Made by a program: the position numbers and the translations under genes. A stretch of 64,000 nt of DNA from Tolumonas auensis DSM 9187 (GTDB lineage: Bacteria > Pseudomonadota > Gammaproteobacteria > Enterobacterales > Aeromonadaceae). The notes beneath the pieces are model-generated. The model made no database searches, was not told the DNA's origin, and worked only from the letters and a program-made list of their open reading frames with translations. Shown piece after piece: positions 18,335 through 26,410 of the stretch (position 1 is the first letter of the stretch; each line of letters starts with the position of its first letter). The stretch is taken from NCBI RefSeq assembly GCF_000023065.1, contig NC_012691.1:2648501-2712500 (forward strand), read 5' to 3'.

Positions 18335-18749
18335 ACCGCTGCTGCTGGCGGCGGCCGTGGCGGCGCTGGCCGGCTGCGCCACCAGCAAGGAAGAATTGAT
18401 GCCGCATGGCGGCCGCACGATGCAGGACATCTGGCACCAGGCGGCCGGCGACGGCGGCAGCGGTCAGGTGGCTCGCCGCCAACTGCTGGACGCGCGCCAG
18501 AGCCTGCGCCGGCCGCTGACGGATGCGGATGTACAGGCCGCGCCCGCCGAGCAGATGCGCTACACGCGTACGGCCGCGAACGAAATCCATCACCAGTTCC
18601 CGAGGCTGCTGAATCCAGACCTGGTGATGTATGTGTATCCGCATCTGGCCGGCACCGATCCCGTGCCGGTGCCAGGCTATTCGACTGTTTTCCCCTTGTA
18701 TCAGCGCGTCCAGTACGCGATGCCGGGCGAACGCACGGAGGCGTACTGA
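18315..18749 (+). CDS. ICE lipoprotein, TIGR03751 family (TraV/VirB7-like)
   Basis: A 144-residue lipoprotein with lipobox LAGC (about residues 17-20) after a hydrophobic signal. AGGAG sits seven bases upstream of ATG 18315, which selects this start over the longer frame lying inside the TraB-like gene. Conserved HGGRTMQDIW and PLYQRVQYAMPGE segments mark the family. It probably anchors the core complex in the outer membrane. The stop overlaps the next gene by one base. Confidence 0.88.
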   Translation: MHSNWIKPLLLAAAVAALAGCATSKEELMPHGGRTMQDIWHQAAGDGGSGQVARRQLLDARQSLRRPLTDADVQAAPAEQMRYTRTAANEIHHQFPRLLNPDLVMYVYPHLAGTDPVPVPGYSTVFPLYQRVQYAMPGERTEAY

Positions 18750-21625
18750 TGGCCTGGTCGTTGCCCTGGCGCCGGCGGGCACCTAACGATGCGGCGCAGA
18801 TCGATGACCGGCAGGATGGCTGGACGCGCCATGTACGCGCGCTGCGCGAGGCCGGCATTCCCGAACCCGGCGAGGCGGTCGCGCCCAGCCGCCCGGCCAC
18901 GGTGGCCGATGAGCAGGCACTGTACGATGCGGCACCGTCATTCGTCGCGCTGCTGCCGTGGGTTGAGTACCTGCCGGATTCGCAGTGCATGCTGCTTGAG
19001 GATGGCGTCTCGGTTGCCGCCTTTTTCGAGCTGACGCCGCTGGGCACTGAAGGTCGCGAGGCCGCCTGGCTGGCACGGGCACGCGATGCGTTGGAAAACG
19101 CCTTGCAGGACAGCTTCGACGAGCTCGATGCGAATCCATGGGTGCTCCAGCTCTACGCCCAGGACGAGGCCAACTTTGACCAGTACCTGGACACGCTGCG
19201 CGGCTACGTTCAGCCGCGTGCCGAGGGTAGCCGCTTCACGGAGTTCTACCTGACCTCGTTCGCCCACCATCTCCGCGCCGTTGCCAAATCCGGCGGGCTG
19301 TTCGAGGACACGGCTGTCACACGCCTGCCGTGGCGCGGTCAGAGCCGGCGCGTGCGGATGGTGGTCTATCGCCGCGCTGCGGGCCAGACCGGCCGCCGCG
19401 GCCAGACACCCGAGCAGGCGCTGAACGTCGTGTGCGACCGCCTGATTGGCGGCCTGTCCAACGCGGGTATCCAGACGCGCCGGCTGGATGCGCCGCAGAT
19501 CCATGACTGGCTGCTGCGTTGGTTCAATCCCCGGCCCACCATGCTCGGGCCGACGGCGCAGGATCGCGAACGCTTCTACCGGCTGGCGGCCTATCCGGAG
19601 GCACCGGAATCTGATGAGATCGAACTCGCCAGCGGCAAGGATTTCTCGCAGAGGTTGTTCTTCGGCCAGCCGCGCTCCGACGCCGAGCTGGGGTTGTGGT
19701 ACTTCGATAGCCTGCCGCACCGGGTCATGGTCACCGACCGCCTGCGCATGCCGCCGGCCACCGGCCATCTCACCGGCGAAACGCGTAAGGGCGACGCGAT
19801 CAACACGCTGTTCGACCAGCTGCCCGAAGGCACCGTGATGTGCCTGACGCTGGTTGCGACGCCGCAGGACATCCTGGAAGCGCACCTCAACCAACTGGCG
19901 AAGAAGTCAGTCGGAGAAACCCTGGCGTCCGAGCAGGCGCTCCAGGACGTGCAGGAGGCGCGTTCGCTGATCGGCAGCTCTCACAAGCTGTATCGCGGCT
20001 CGCTGGCGTTCTACCTCTCCGGCGACGACGAAGACGAACTGGACCGGCGCGGCCTGCAGCTCGCCAACGTGATGCTCAACGCCGGGCTGCAGCCAGTCCG
20101 CGAAGAAGACGAAGTCGCGCCGCTCAACAGCTATCTGCGCTGGCTGCCTTGCGTCTACAACCCCGGCGCGGACCGCAAGCAGTGGTACACGCAACTGATG
20201 TTCGCTCAGCATGCCGCCAATCTGTCGCCGGCATGGGGACGCAGCCAGGGTACGGGCAGGCCCGGCATCACGCTGTTCAATCGCGGTGGCGGAGTACTGA
20301 CGTTCGACCCGTTCAGCAGATTGGATCGGCAAATGAATGCCCATTTGTTTTTGTTTGGGCCAACGGGTTCGGGCAAGTCGGCCACGCTTAACAACATCCT
20401 CAACCAGGTCGCCGCGATCTACCGCCCGCGCATGTTCATCGTGGAGGCCGGTAATTCCTTTGGCTTGCTGGCTGATTTCGCCGCACGGCTGGGCCTGTCG
20501 GTGAACCGGGTCAAGCTCGCGCCCGGTTCGGGCGTGAGCCTCGCGCCGTTCGCCGATGCCCGCCGGTTGATCGAATCCCCCAGTGATGTGCAGACGCTGG
20601 ACGCCGATGCGCTGGATGAGGAACAGCCTGTCGACCCGGCCGCCGTCGATACGGACGAGCAGCGCGATGTGCTCGGCGAGCTTGAGATCACCGCACGCTT
20701 GATGATCACGGGCGGCGAAGATAAAGAGGAATCCCGCATGACGCGGGCCGACCGCTCCTTGATCCGCCAGTGCATCCTGGACGCCGCCCGCCACTGCGTC
20801 GCGCAAGACCGGGATGTGCTCACGCGCGACGTGCGCGACGCCCTACGCGAGCGCGGCCGCGATTCGACCCTGCCCGAAACCCGTCGCACGCGGTTGTTGG
20901 AGATGGCTGACGCTATGGACATCTTCACGCAAGGCTCAGACGGCGAAATGTTCGACCGCCCCGGCACGCCCTGGCCAGAAGCCGACATCACGGTCGTCGA
21001 TCTCGCCACCTATGCCAGGGAGGGCTACAACGCCCAGCTCTCGATCGCCTACATCTCCCTGATCAATACCGTCAACAACATTGCGGAACGCGACCAGTTT
21101 CTCGGTCGGCCAATCCTCAACGTGACCGATGAAGGCCACATCATCACGCGCAATCCCTTGTTGTCTCCGTACGTGGTGAAGATCACCAAGATGTGGAGAA
21201 AATTGGGCGCCTGGTATTGGTTGGCAACGCAGAACATCGACGATCTGCCCAGGGCGGCGGAGCCGATGCTCAATATGATCGAGTGGTGGTTGTGCTTGTC
21301 GATGCCACCGGACGAAGTCGAAAAAATTGCCAGGTTCCGCGAGTTGTCGCCAGCGCAGAAGGCACTGATGCTCTCGGCCAGGAAGGAATCCGGGAAGTTC
21401 AGCGAGGGCGTCATTCTCTCCAAGAGCATGGAGGTGCTGTTCAGGGCCGTACCACCGAGCTTGTATCTCGCACTGGCCCAGACCGAACCCGAAGAGAAAG
21501 CCGAACGATACCGGCTCATGCAACAGTTCGGCATCAACGAGCTGGAAGCCGCGCTCAAGGTATCCGAGAACATCGACCGCGCGCGCGGCATCGAGCCGTT
21601 GCCATACGCCGATCTGCTCTCCTGA
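18749..21625 (+). CDS. Conjugative transfer ATPase, TIGR03744 family (TraC/VirB4-like)
   Basis: A 958-residue ATPase, the largest gene of the operon. The Walker A GPTGSGKS lies near residue 535, and an ILNVTDEGH Walker B is followed by a WYWLATQNIDDL segment. The N-terminal half matches the VirB4 domain used for pilus assembly. It energises pilus biogenesis and substrate transfer at the inner membrane. An acidic insert (about residues 610-660, rich in Asp and Glu) lies between the Walker motifs, as in other members of this family. Confidence 0.93.
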   Translation: MAWSLPWRRRAPNDAAQIDDRQDGWTRHVRALREAGIPEPGEAVAPSRPATVADEQALYDAAPSFVALLPWVEYLPDSQCMLLEDGVSVAAFFELTPLGTEGREAAWLARARDALENALQDSFDELDANPWVLQLYAQDEANFDQYLDTLRGYVQPRAEGSRFTEFYLTSFAHHLRAVAKSGGLFEDTAVTRLPWRGQSRRVRMVVYRRAAGQTGRRGQTPEQALNVVCDRLIGGLSNAGIQTRRLDAPQIHDWLLRWFNPRPTMLGPTAQDRERFYRLAAYPEAPESDEIELASGKDFSQRLFFGQPRSDAELGLWYFDSLPHRVMVTDRLRMPPATGHLTGETRKGDAINTLFDQLPEGTVMCLTLVATPQDILEAHLNQLAKKSVGETLASEQALQDVQEARSLIGSSHKLYRGSLAFYLSGDDEDELDRRGLQLANVMLNAGLQPVREEDEVAPLNSYLRWLPCVYNPGADRKQWYTQLMFAQHAANLSPAWGRSQGTGRPGITLFNRGGGVLTFDPFSRLDRQMNAHLFLFGPTGSGKSATLNNILNQVAAIYRPRMFIVEAGNSFGLLADFAARLGLSVNRVKLAPGSGVSLAPFADARRLIESPSDVQTLDADALDEEQPVDPAAVDTDEQRDVLGELEITARLMITGGEDKEESRMTRADRSLIRQCILDAARHCVAQDRDVLTRDVRDALRERGRDSTLPETRRTRLLEMADAMDIFTQGSDGEMFDRPGTPWPEADITVVDLATYAREGYNAQLSIAYISLINTVNNIAERDQFLGRPILNVTDEGHIITRNPLLSPYVVKITKMWRKLGAWYWLATQNIDDLPRAAEPMLNMIEWWLCLSMPPDEVEKIARFRELSPAQKALMLSARKESGKFSEGVILSKSMEVLFRAVPPSLYLALAQTEPEEKAERYRLMQQFGINELEAALKVSENIDRARGIEPLPYADLLS

Positions 21626-21640
21626 CGGCCGGAGCACGCC

Positions 21641-22399
21641 ATGCCTCTCCATCGCTCAACGAACCCGCCACCGGCTGTACGTCGTCGGCGTTGTCTGCAC
21701 CTGTTGCTATGTGCCGTCGGCCTGCTTGCGGTGCTGCTGTTCGCGCTGCTCGCCGTGGTGCTGCGCGACAGTCCCGATGCCGCACCGACCCCGACCACTC
21801 AGCACCACCCGGGCGGTCCGCCGTGGCGCCACGGCCAGGCCGACGCCCGTTTCGTGCTGACGTTGTTTGCAGACCTGGAATGCCCATTCTGCAAGGCCTA
21901 CTACCCGAGCCTGAAGAGCTGGATCGACCAGCATGCCGACGTCAGTCTGCAATGGCATCACCTGCCGCTGGCGATACACGAGCCGGCCGCCTCGGAACTG
22001 GCACGTGTGGCCGAGTGTGCGGGCGAGACCGGCGGGCACGGGGCCTTCTTCGATGCCGTCGGCTGGCTGTACCAGCACACGCGCGGCGGCGGCCAGGGGC
22101 TGCCCGGGGGGCTTCGCTACCCAGGGCTGACACCGGTGCTCCAGCGCTGCCTGGATAGCGAGCGTCCCCAGCTCATCGTGCGCGATCAGGCCGAGCAAGG
22201 CGCGCACGGCGGCATCACCGCCACTCCCAGCCTGCGCCTGGAGGACCGCCAGACCGAGCGATCGCTACTCCTGCAAGGGCCGGTCGAAGGCGATGCGCTG
22301 CTGTCCGCCATGGATCTTCTGATGGGTGACGTGCCGGATGCCGCTCCGGCTCGCGCCGCAGGTTTGTCCGCCATCGACGATGGCGACATGCCCAGGTAG
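21641..22399 (+). CDS. DsbA-like thioredoxin-fold protein of the conjugation operon
   Basis: A 252-residue protein with an N-terminal membrane helix (about 11-40) and a DsbA-type thioredoxin domain with the active site CPFC (residues 81-84) in LFADLECPFCKAYYP. A later GITATPSLRL supplies the cis-proline loop. It is probably a membrane-anchored periplasmic oxidase or isomerase forming disulfides in mating-system proteins, several of which downstream (TIGR03755, 03756) are Cys-rich. About 15 bases separate it from the VirB4-like gene. Confidence 0.85.
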   Translation: MPLHRSTNPPPAVRRRRCLHLLLCAVGLLAVLLFALLAVVLRDSPDAAPTPTTQHHPGGPPWRHGQADARFVLTLFADLECPFCKAYYPSLKSWIDQHADVSLQWHHLPLAIHEPAASELARVAECAGETGGHGAFFDAVGWLYQHTRGGGQGLPGGLRYPGLTPVLQRCLDSERPQLIVRDQAEQGAHGGITATPSLRLEDRQTERSLLLQGPVEGDALLSAMDLLMGDVPDAAPARAAGLSAIDDGDMPR

Positions 22400-22570
22400 C
22401 CGGGGTCTTCAAGGCTACGGCGCAGCGCTGCTGCGCTGACCTTCGTTCGCAACGCATCCCGAGGCGAACGGCCAGCGTTCCCACGCTGGTGGATGTGTGT
22501 TCTTCCTTCCGTCATTCCCCTGGAGGTTCTGCCTCCATGGGGTACCTCCGCTCATCCATTGGAGGTTTCC
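22400..22570 (+). promoter_or_regulatory. Highly structured leader upstream of radC with possible Shine-Dalgarno switch
   Basis: This 171-base gap contains successive perfect inverted repeats: GCGCAGC/GCTGCGC (22420-22426/22430-22436), GTTCGC/GCGAAC (22445-22450/22464-22469) and CCAGCG/CGCTGG (22472-22477/22484-22489). Then come GGAGG (22522-22526), CCTCC (22532-22536), CCTCC (22545-22549) and the radC Shine-Dalgarno GGAGG (22561-22565). The alternating GGAGG and CCTCC elements can pair in mutually exclusive ways, one of which hides the ribosome site. The repeats are seen; function as an RNA regulator is inference. Confidence 0.5.
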
Positions 22571-23077
22571 ATGACTGCTGTACTTTCCCCCGACGACTCC
22601 TGTATCGAGTTGAACCACGATCCCGTCGCCGTCGACGAGCACGAAGACCGGATCATTCAACAGGCCATCGCGCTGCTGGAGCAACGCATCTTCAGAGCCG
22701 GCAACGCCTTGAAGAAGCCGAACGACGCGTGTGACTTTCTGCGTCTGATGCTCGTCGGCGAACCCAATGAAATCTTCGCCGCACTGTTCCTCGACACGCG
22801 CCACCAGGTGCTGGCCTACGAGCCGCTGTTCCGCGGCACGATCAACCAGACATCAGTCTATCCCCGGGTAGTCGTCCAGCGTGCGCTGGCGGCCAATGCC
22901 GCCGCCGTCATCTTCGCGCACCAGCACCCTTCGGGGAACTCAGAGCCCAGTGCCGCCGATCGCATGATCACCCGCCGGCTCAGGGATGCCTTGGATCTGA
23001 TCGACATCCGTGTGCTGGATCATTTCATCATCGGCCAGGGCGAACCGTACTCCTTTGCCGAGAGCGGCTTGCTGTAG
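22571..23077 (+). CDS. radC: RadC-family JAB/JAMM domain protein
   Basis: A 168-residue protein made of a short N-terminal region and a RadC/JAB domain with an intact JAMM metal site: H117-x-H119, PSGN, S127 and D130. GGAGG ten bases upstream fixes ATG 22571, although the frame is open further left. RadC proteins are common on ICEs and defence-related islands; the catalytic role is unknown (the family was once thought to be a repair factor). It lacks the N-terminal helix-hairpin-helix part of chromosomal RadC, as usual for ICE copies. A strong terminator follows. Confidence 0.9.
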   Translation: MTAVLSPDDSCIELNHDPVAVDEHEDRIIQQAIALLEQRIFRAGNALKKPNDACDFLRLMLVGEPNEIFAALFLDTRHQVLAYEPLFRGTINQTSVYPRVVVQRALAANAAAVIFAHQHPSGNSEPSAADRMITRRLRDALDLIDIRVLDHFIIGQGEPYSFAESGLL

Positions 23078-23112
23078 CAGCACCTGATCGTGTCTGCCAA
23101 GCCCCATCCAAC

Positions 23113-23143
23113 GCATGGACCTGCCCAGGTCCATGCTTTTTTT
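23113..23143 (+). terminator. Rho-independent terminator after radC
   Basis: A perfect 10-bp stem, GCATGGACCT (23113-23122) with AGGTCCATGC (23127-23136), closes a four-base GCCC loop and is followed by seven T. It lies 35 bases after the radC stop, so the TIGR03757-TraG genes downstream probably have their own promoter in 23144-23287. Confidence 0.95.
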
Positions 23144-23287
23144 CGCTTCCCTGAAAGGCCTCTCCGCTCCACGGGACAGCTATCCGATCCCCAAGAAACA
23201 GGGATTGTCACAGTGCGCATTGTTCGTGGTGGGCATCTGCACCATGGGTTCGACTACCAGGGTCATTCACCCCGAGACGCGAAGTCC

Positions 23288-23713
23288 ATGCACACCTTTC
23301 TTGCCCACCTCAGCCGGACGCTGGCCCTTCCGGCACTGCTGCTGGTCGCCGGCAACGTGACCGCAGCGGAGATCTGGATCGTGGCGGACGTCCGCCACCC
23401 GGTGGCCGGTGCCCAGGCGGCGGATCGCATCATCCAGCTCGACGCGGCGCAGGCCATCGAAGCGGAACTGTCGGCCCGGTTGCCGGACGATCCGCAGCGG
23501 GCCGCGGCGCTCGTCCAGCGGCGGCTGAACGAAGGTGGCCAAGCGCTGCAACAGCGCATGCGTGAGGCTTACCAGGGCATGACCGATGCCTGGAGCTTAG
23601 GCATCACCAGCATTCCGGCGGTGATCGTCGATCAGCGCTACGTCGTGTATGGGGAAAGCGACCTCGGCCAGGCGCTGGTCCGCATCGAGCGTTACCGGGA
23701 GGGACAGCCATGA
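23288..23713 (+). CDS. ICE protein, TIGR03757 family
   Basis: A 141-residue exported protein with a signal peptide ending at VTAAE. The family signature IWIVADVRHPV follows, and the C-terminal SLGITSIPAVIVDQRYVVYG segment is typical of thioredoxin-like TraW/TrbC relatives. There is no CxxC, so a structural rather than redox role is likely. ATG 23288 is the start giving a clean signal peptide; the upstream frame runs through the terminator. The stop overlaps the next ATG. Confidence 0.87.
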   Translation: MHTFLAHLSRTLALPALLLVAGNVTAAEIWIVADVRHPVAGAQAADRIIQLDAAQAIEAELSARLPDDPQRAAALVQRRLNEGGQALQQRMREAYQGMTDAWSLGITSIPAVIVDQRYVVYGESDLGQALVRIERYREGQP

Positions 23714-24642
23714 TTTCCCGTCGCCTGCGGCTCGGGGCCGCCGTCGCGCTGCTGTGCAGTGCCACGTCGAGCTTCGCCCTCAACACCGCCACCATCATCT
23801 CCTCGACCTTGTCGCCGGACTGCCTCGAATACCGGGTCACCGGGATCTGCTACTGGCTGTATTGCACCTGGACGGGCTGCACCGTGCGCACGTCGATCAA
23901 GGTACGCCACTACGTTCCCGACGCGGTGGTATCGAGCTACAGCAACACCGGGGAGAATCCCTGGGTCGAGGCGCGGGCAATGAGCCAGCCCAATGCCACG
24001 GCGCAGGCCGGTGGTGACGGAACCACCAACGAGGATCACGAAAACAATCTTGCAAAGTTCAAGAACGCCGACGTCATCGGCCACCCGGGCGGCGAGGTAT
24101 TCAGCCAGTTCGCTTCGGCGTCCGGCTACATCTGCGCAGGCGCCGGTACTGCCTTCATGCCGTACCTGCTCAGCACGCTCGACACCCTGGCCTGGCGCTA
24201 CAACGTCCCGGAGGCGGTGTACCCCGAGGCGCTGATCCCCGGTATGCGCGAGATCGGCACACGCAGCGGACTGAATCTTTGGGGCGCCGTGTACCCGCGT
24301 GGCGGGTTCTTGCACCAGACCGACGACTACAAGGCCGGGGCGGTCGTCGCCCAGCGTGCTGGCGACATCGTGACCCGCCGCGGCCAACTGCATGTGTACC
24401 AGCCGCTGCTGGCGAACGCGCGCGACGGCTACTGGCCGGCCGGCGCGTTGATCGAAAGCGACGCCAGCACGGGCAAGTGGCAGCAACTGACCCCACGCCT
24501 TTCCAACAGCTGCACCGTGTTTCCCCATGCCGGGTCGCTGCCCCAGGCACAACGGGGCGACTACGCCTGGGCGCTGTGGCGCCCGTACAGCTGCTGCCAG
24601 CGCCGCGGGCAGACCTTCCTTGGCAGTGTGGATTTCAACTGA
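23710..24642 (+). CDS. ICE protein, TIGR03756 family (TraU-like)
   Basis: A 310-residue exported protein with a signal peptide ending near SSFA. It is Cys-rich with CLEYRVTGICYWLYCTWTGC near the N-terminus and a C-terminal RPYSCCQRRGQTFLG segment, the hallmarks of TraU-type proteins required for DNA transfer in F-like and ICE systems. The paired cysteines may be substrates of the DsbA-like protein encoded about 2 kb upstream. Confidence 0.9.
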   Translation: MISRRLRLGAAVALLCSATSSFALNTATIISSTLSPDCLEYRVTGICYWLYCTWTGCTVRTSIKVRHYVPDAVVSSYSNTGENPWVEARAMSQPNATAQAGGDGTTNEDHENNLAKFKNADVIGHPGGEVFSQFASASGYICAGAGTAFMPYLLSTLDTLAWRYNVPEAVYPEALIPGMREIGTRSGLNLWGAVYPRGGFLHQTDDYKAGAVVAQRAGDIVTRRGQLHVYQPLLANARDGYWPAGALIESDASTGKWQQLTPRLSNSCTVFPHAGSLPQAQRGDYAWALWRPYSCCQRRGQTFLGSVDFN

Positions 24643-24652
24643 GGACACCACG

Positions 24653-26050
24653 ATGAAGCGCCCTGACCGTCGCCGTCATTCCATGCTTGCAGATCACTTG
24701 TGGCGGCCGGCCATACTGGCCGGCGCGCTCGCGTTGGCCAGTGGCTGGGCATGGGCTCAGAGCGGCGGCTTCCAGACCAGCGGCAGCGTGATCGGCGACG
24801 AAGTCATGTACTCGATCGGTGGCGGTAACGCGGTTTCCATGAGCGGCGCTGCGGGCATGCGCTCGATCGGGGTCGGGGCCGGCTGGAACAGCAACCTGAT
24901 CTGCGGCGACATGAGCATCAGCACCACGATCCAGAACCAGCTCAACGGGCTGACCAACGGATTTCAAAACATCATGAGCAACGTGATCCAGAGCGCTACC
25001 AGCGCCGTTGCGTCGCTTCCGGCTCTGATCATCCAGAGGGCCGACCCAGGTTTGTATAACCTGCTGACCAATGGCGTCCTCCAGGCAAGGCTGGATTTCG
25101 ATCGCTCCAAGTTGACCTGCAGGTCGATGGCTGAACGCATGGCCGACATGGCCGGCGGCCAGCTTGGCTGGAGCCAGATGGCGGAAGGCATGGCGCTGCG
25201 CGATGCCGTGTCGAGCACGGATGCGGTGTCGGCCATTGAGCAGGCTGAGACGCGCCGGGGCAACGACGGCGTGCCGTGGGTCGGGGGCAACAACGCCGGC
25301 GGCGCCGGTCAGCCGGCGATCAGGGTGGTGAGCGACGTTACCAGGGCCGGCTACAACCTCGTCAATGGCCGCAGCGTGACCGACGCCTCGGCCATCGATG
25401 CGGCGAGCTGCAACAGCCTGGCCTGCCAGACCTGGACCTCCCCGCAAGAAGCGATCGACTGGGCCACCCGCGTGCTCGGCGAACAGGAGCAGCGCACCTG
25501 CGACGCCTGCACCAAAACCGAAACCGTTCCGGGTGTGGGCCTGACACCCCTCATCCAGGAAGAGTACGACACCAAGCTGCAGACGCTGCAGGAGCTGATC
25601 GACGGCACACGCAACACCACCTTCGAGAACCTGCGCGACGCCGGCAGCGTGTCACTGCCGATCACCCGGGGCGTCATCGAGGCACTGCGCGACGAACCGG
25701 ACCAACACGTCCTGGCGCAACGTCTTGCCTCGGAAGTCGCCTTGGCATCGGTGCTGGAGAAAGCCTTGCTGCTGCAGCGCACCCTGCTGACCGGCAGGAA
25801 GGAGCCCAACGTCGCTGCCAACCAGTTGGCGGTGGCTGCCGTCGATCAGGAGAGCGGCGCGCTCGACCGGGAGATCTCGAACCTCAAGACTGAACTGGAG
25901 CTGCGCCGCACGCTCGCCAACAACTCGCCGATGGCGATCATCCAGCGCCACAGCACCCGGGCCGCCGGTTCGCGGGGCATCTACGAGGGCGACCCCGTAC
26001 CCGACCGCCTCGACCAGCTGCAGCGGCCCAACCCGGGAGGTACGCCATGA
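24653..26050 (+). CDS. ICE protein, TIGR03755 family (TraH-like)
   Basis: A 465-residue exported protein. ATG 24653 starts MKRPDRRRH and gives a signal peptide cut near AWAQS. Family features include SGGFQTSGSVIGDEVMYSIG after the signal, a RADPGLYNLL segment and a Cys-rich CDACTK stretch. The C-terminal third is helical with coiled-coil character. By position and features it matches TraH-like proteins of type G mating systems, which take part in pilus assembly or mating-pair stabilisation. The next gene overlaps by four bases. Confidence 0.88.
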   Translation: MKRPDRRRHSMLADHLWRPAILAGALALASGWAWAQSGGFQTSGSVIGDEVMYSIGGGNAVSMSGAAGMRSIGVGAGWNSNLICGDMSISTTIQNQLNGLTNGFQNIMSNVIQSATSAVASLPALIIQRADPGLYNLLTNGVLQARLDFDRSKLTCRSMAERMADMAGGQLGWSQMAEGMALRDAVSSTDAVSAIEQAETRRGNDGVPWVGGNNAGGAGQPAIRVVSDVTRAGYNLVNGRSVTDASAIDAASCNSLACQTWTSPQEAIDWATRVLGEQEQRTCDACTKTETVPGVGLTPLIQEEYDTKLQTLQELIDGTRNTTFENLRDAGSVSLPITRGVIEALRDEPDQHVLAQRLASEVALASVLEKALLLQRTLLTGRKEPNVAANQLAVAAVDQESGALDREISNLKTELELRRTLANNSPMAIIQRHSTRAAGSRGIYEGDPVPDRLDQLQRPNPGGTP

Positions 26051-26397
26051 GTCCGACCTGGCTGCGCCCGCGCTGGCTGTTCAACCGGCGCGTGGCGAGG
26101 ACGCTGCTGTGGACGATGCTGCTGCTTGCGGCGGCCGTGGCAGCCAACATCGCGGGTATCCACTACCTCGGCAGTGTCGGCGGCTGGGAACGCTGGCTCG
26201 CCGAGGCCTCCGGCTACTTCCTGCTGTGGCGGCTGTGCCTATACGGCGCGACGGGCTACGGATGGGTATGGATGCGCCGGCGCCTGCTGGCGCGCGAAAC
26301 CGGCGCAGAGGCGAAGCGCCGCCTCCGGCGCACCGAAATCGCCGGCGTGGCGGGAATCGTCGCGCTTGAGGCCAGCCTGCTGATGCATGCGGCGTAG
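26047..26397 (+). CDS. Small conjugation-operon inner-membrane protein
   Basis: A 116-residue protein with helices at about 15-36, 52-75 and 95-114 and a basic RRRLLARETGAEAKRRLRR loop. It is consistently found between the TraH-like and TraG-like genes in this ICE class; no function is known to me. The start overlaps the preceding stop in ATGA, and thirteen bases separate it from the TraG-N gene. Confidence 0.75.
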   Translation: MSPTWLRPRWLFNRRVARTLLWTMLLLAAAVAANIAGIHYLGSVGGWERWLAEASGYFLLWRLCLYGATGYGWVWMRRRLLARETGAEAKRRLRRTEIAGVAGIVALEASLLMHAA

Positions 26398-26410
26398 TGG
26401 GAGGCCGGAC

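Noticed and set aside
23078-23287. Extended coding sequence of the TIGR03757 protein from 23090
   Set aside because: It would run through a perfect terminator hairpin and bury the signal peptide; ATG 23288 is used.
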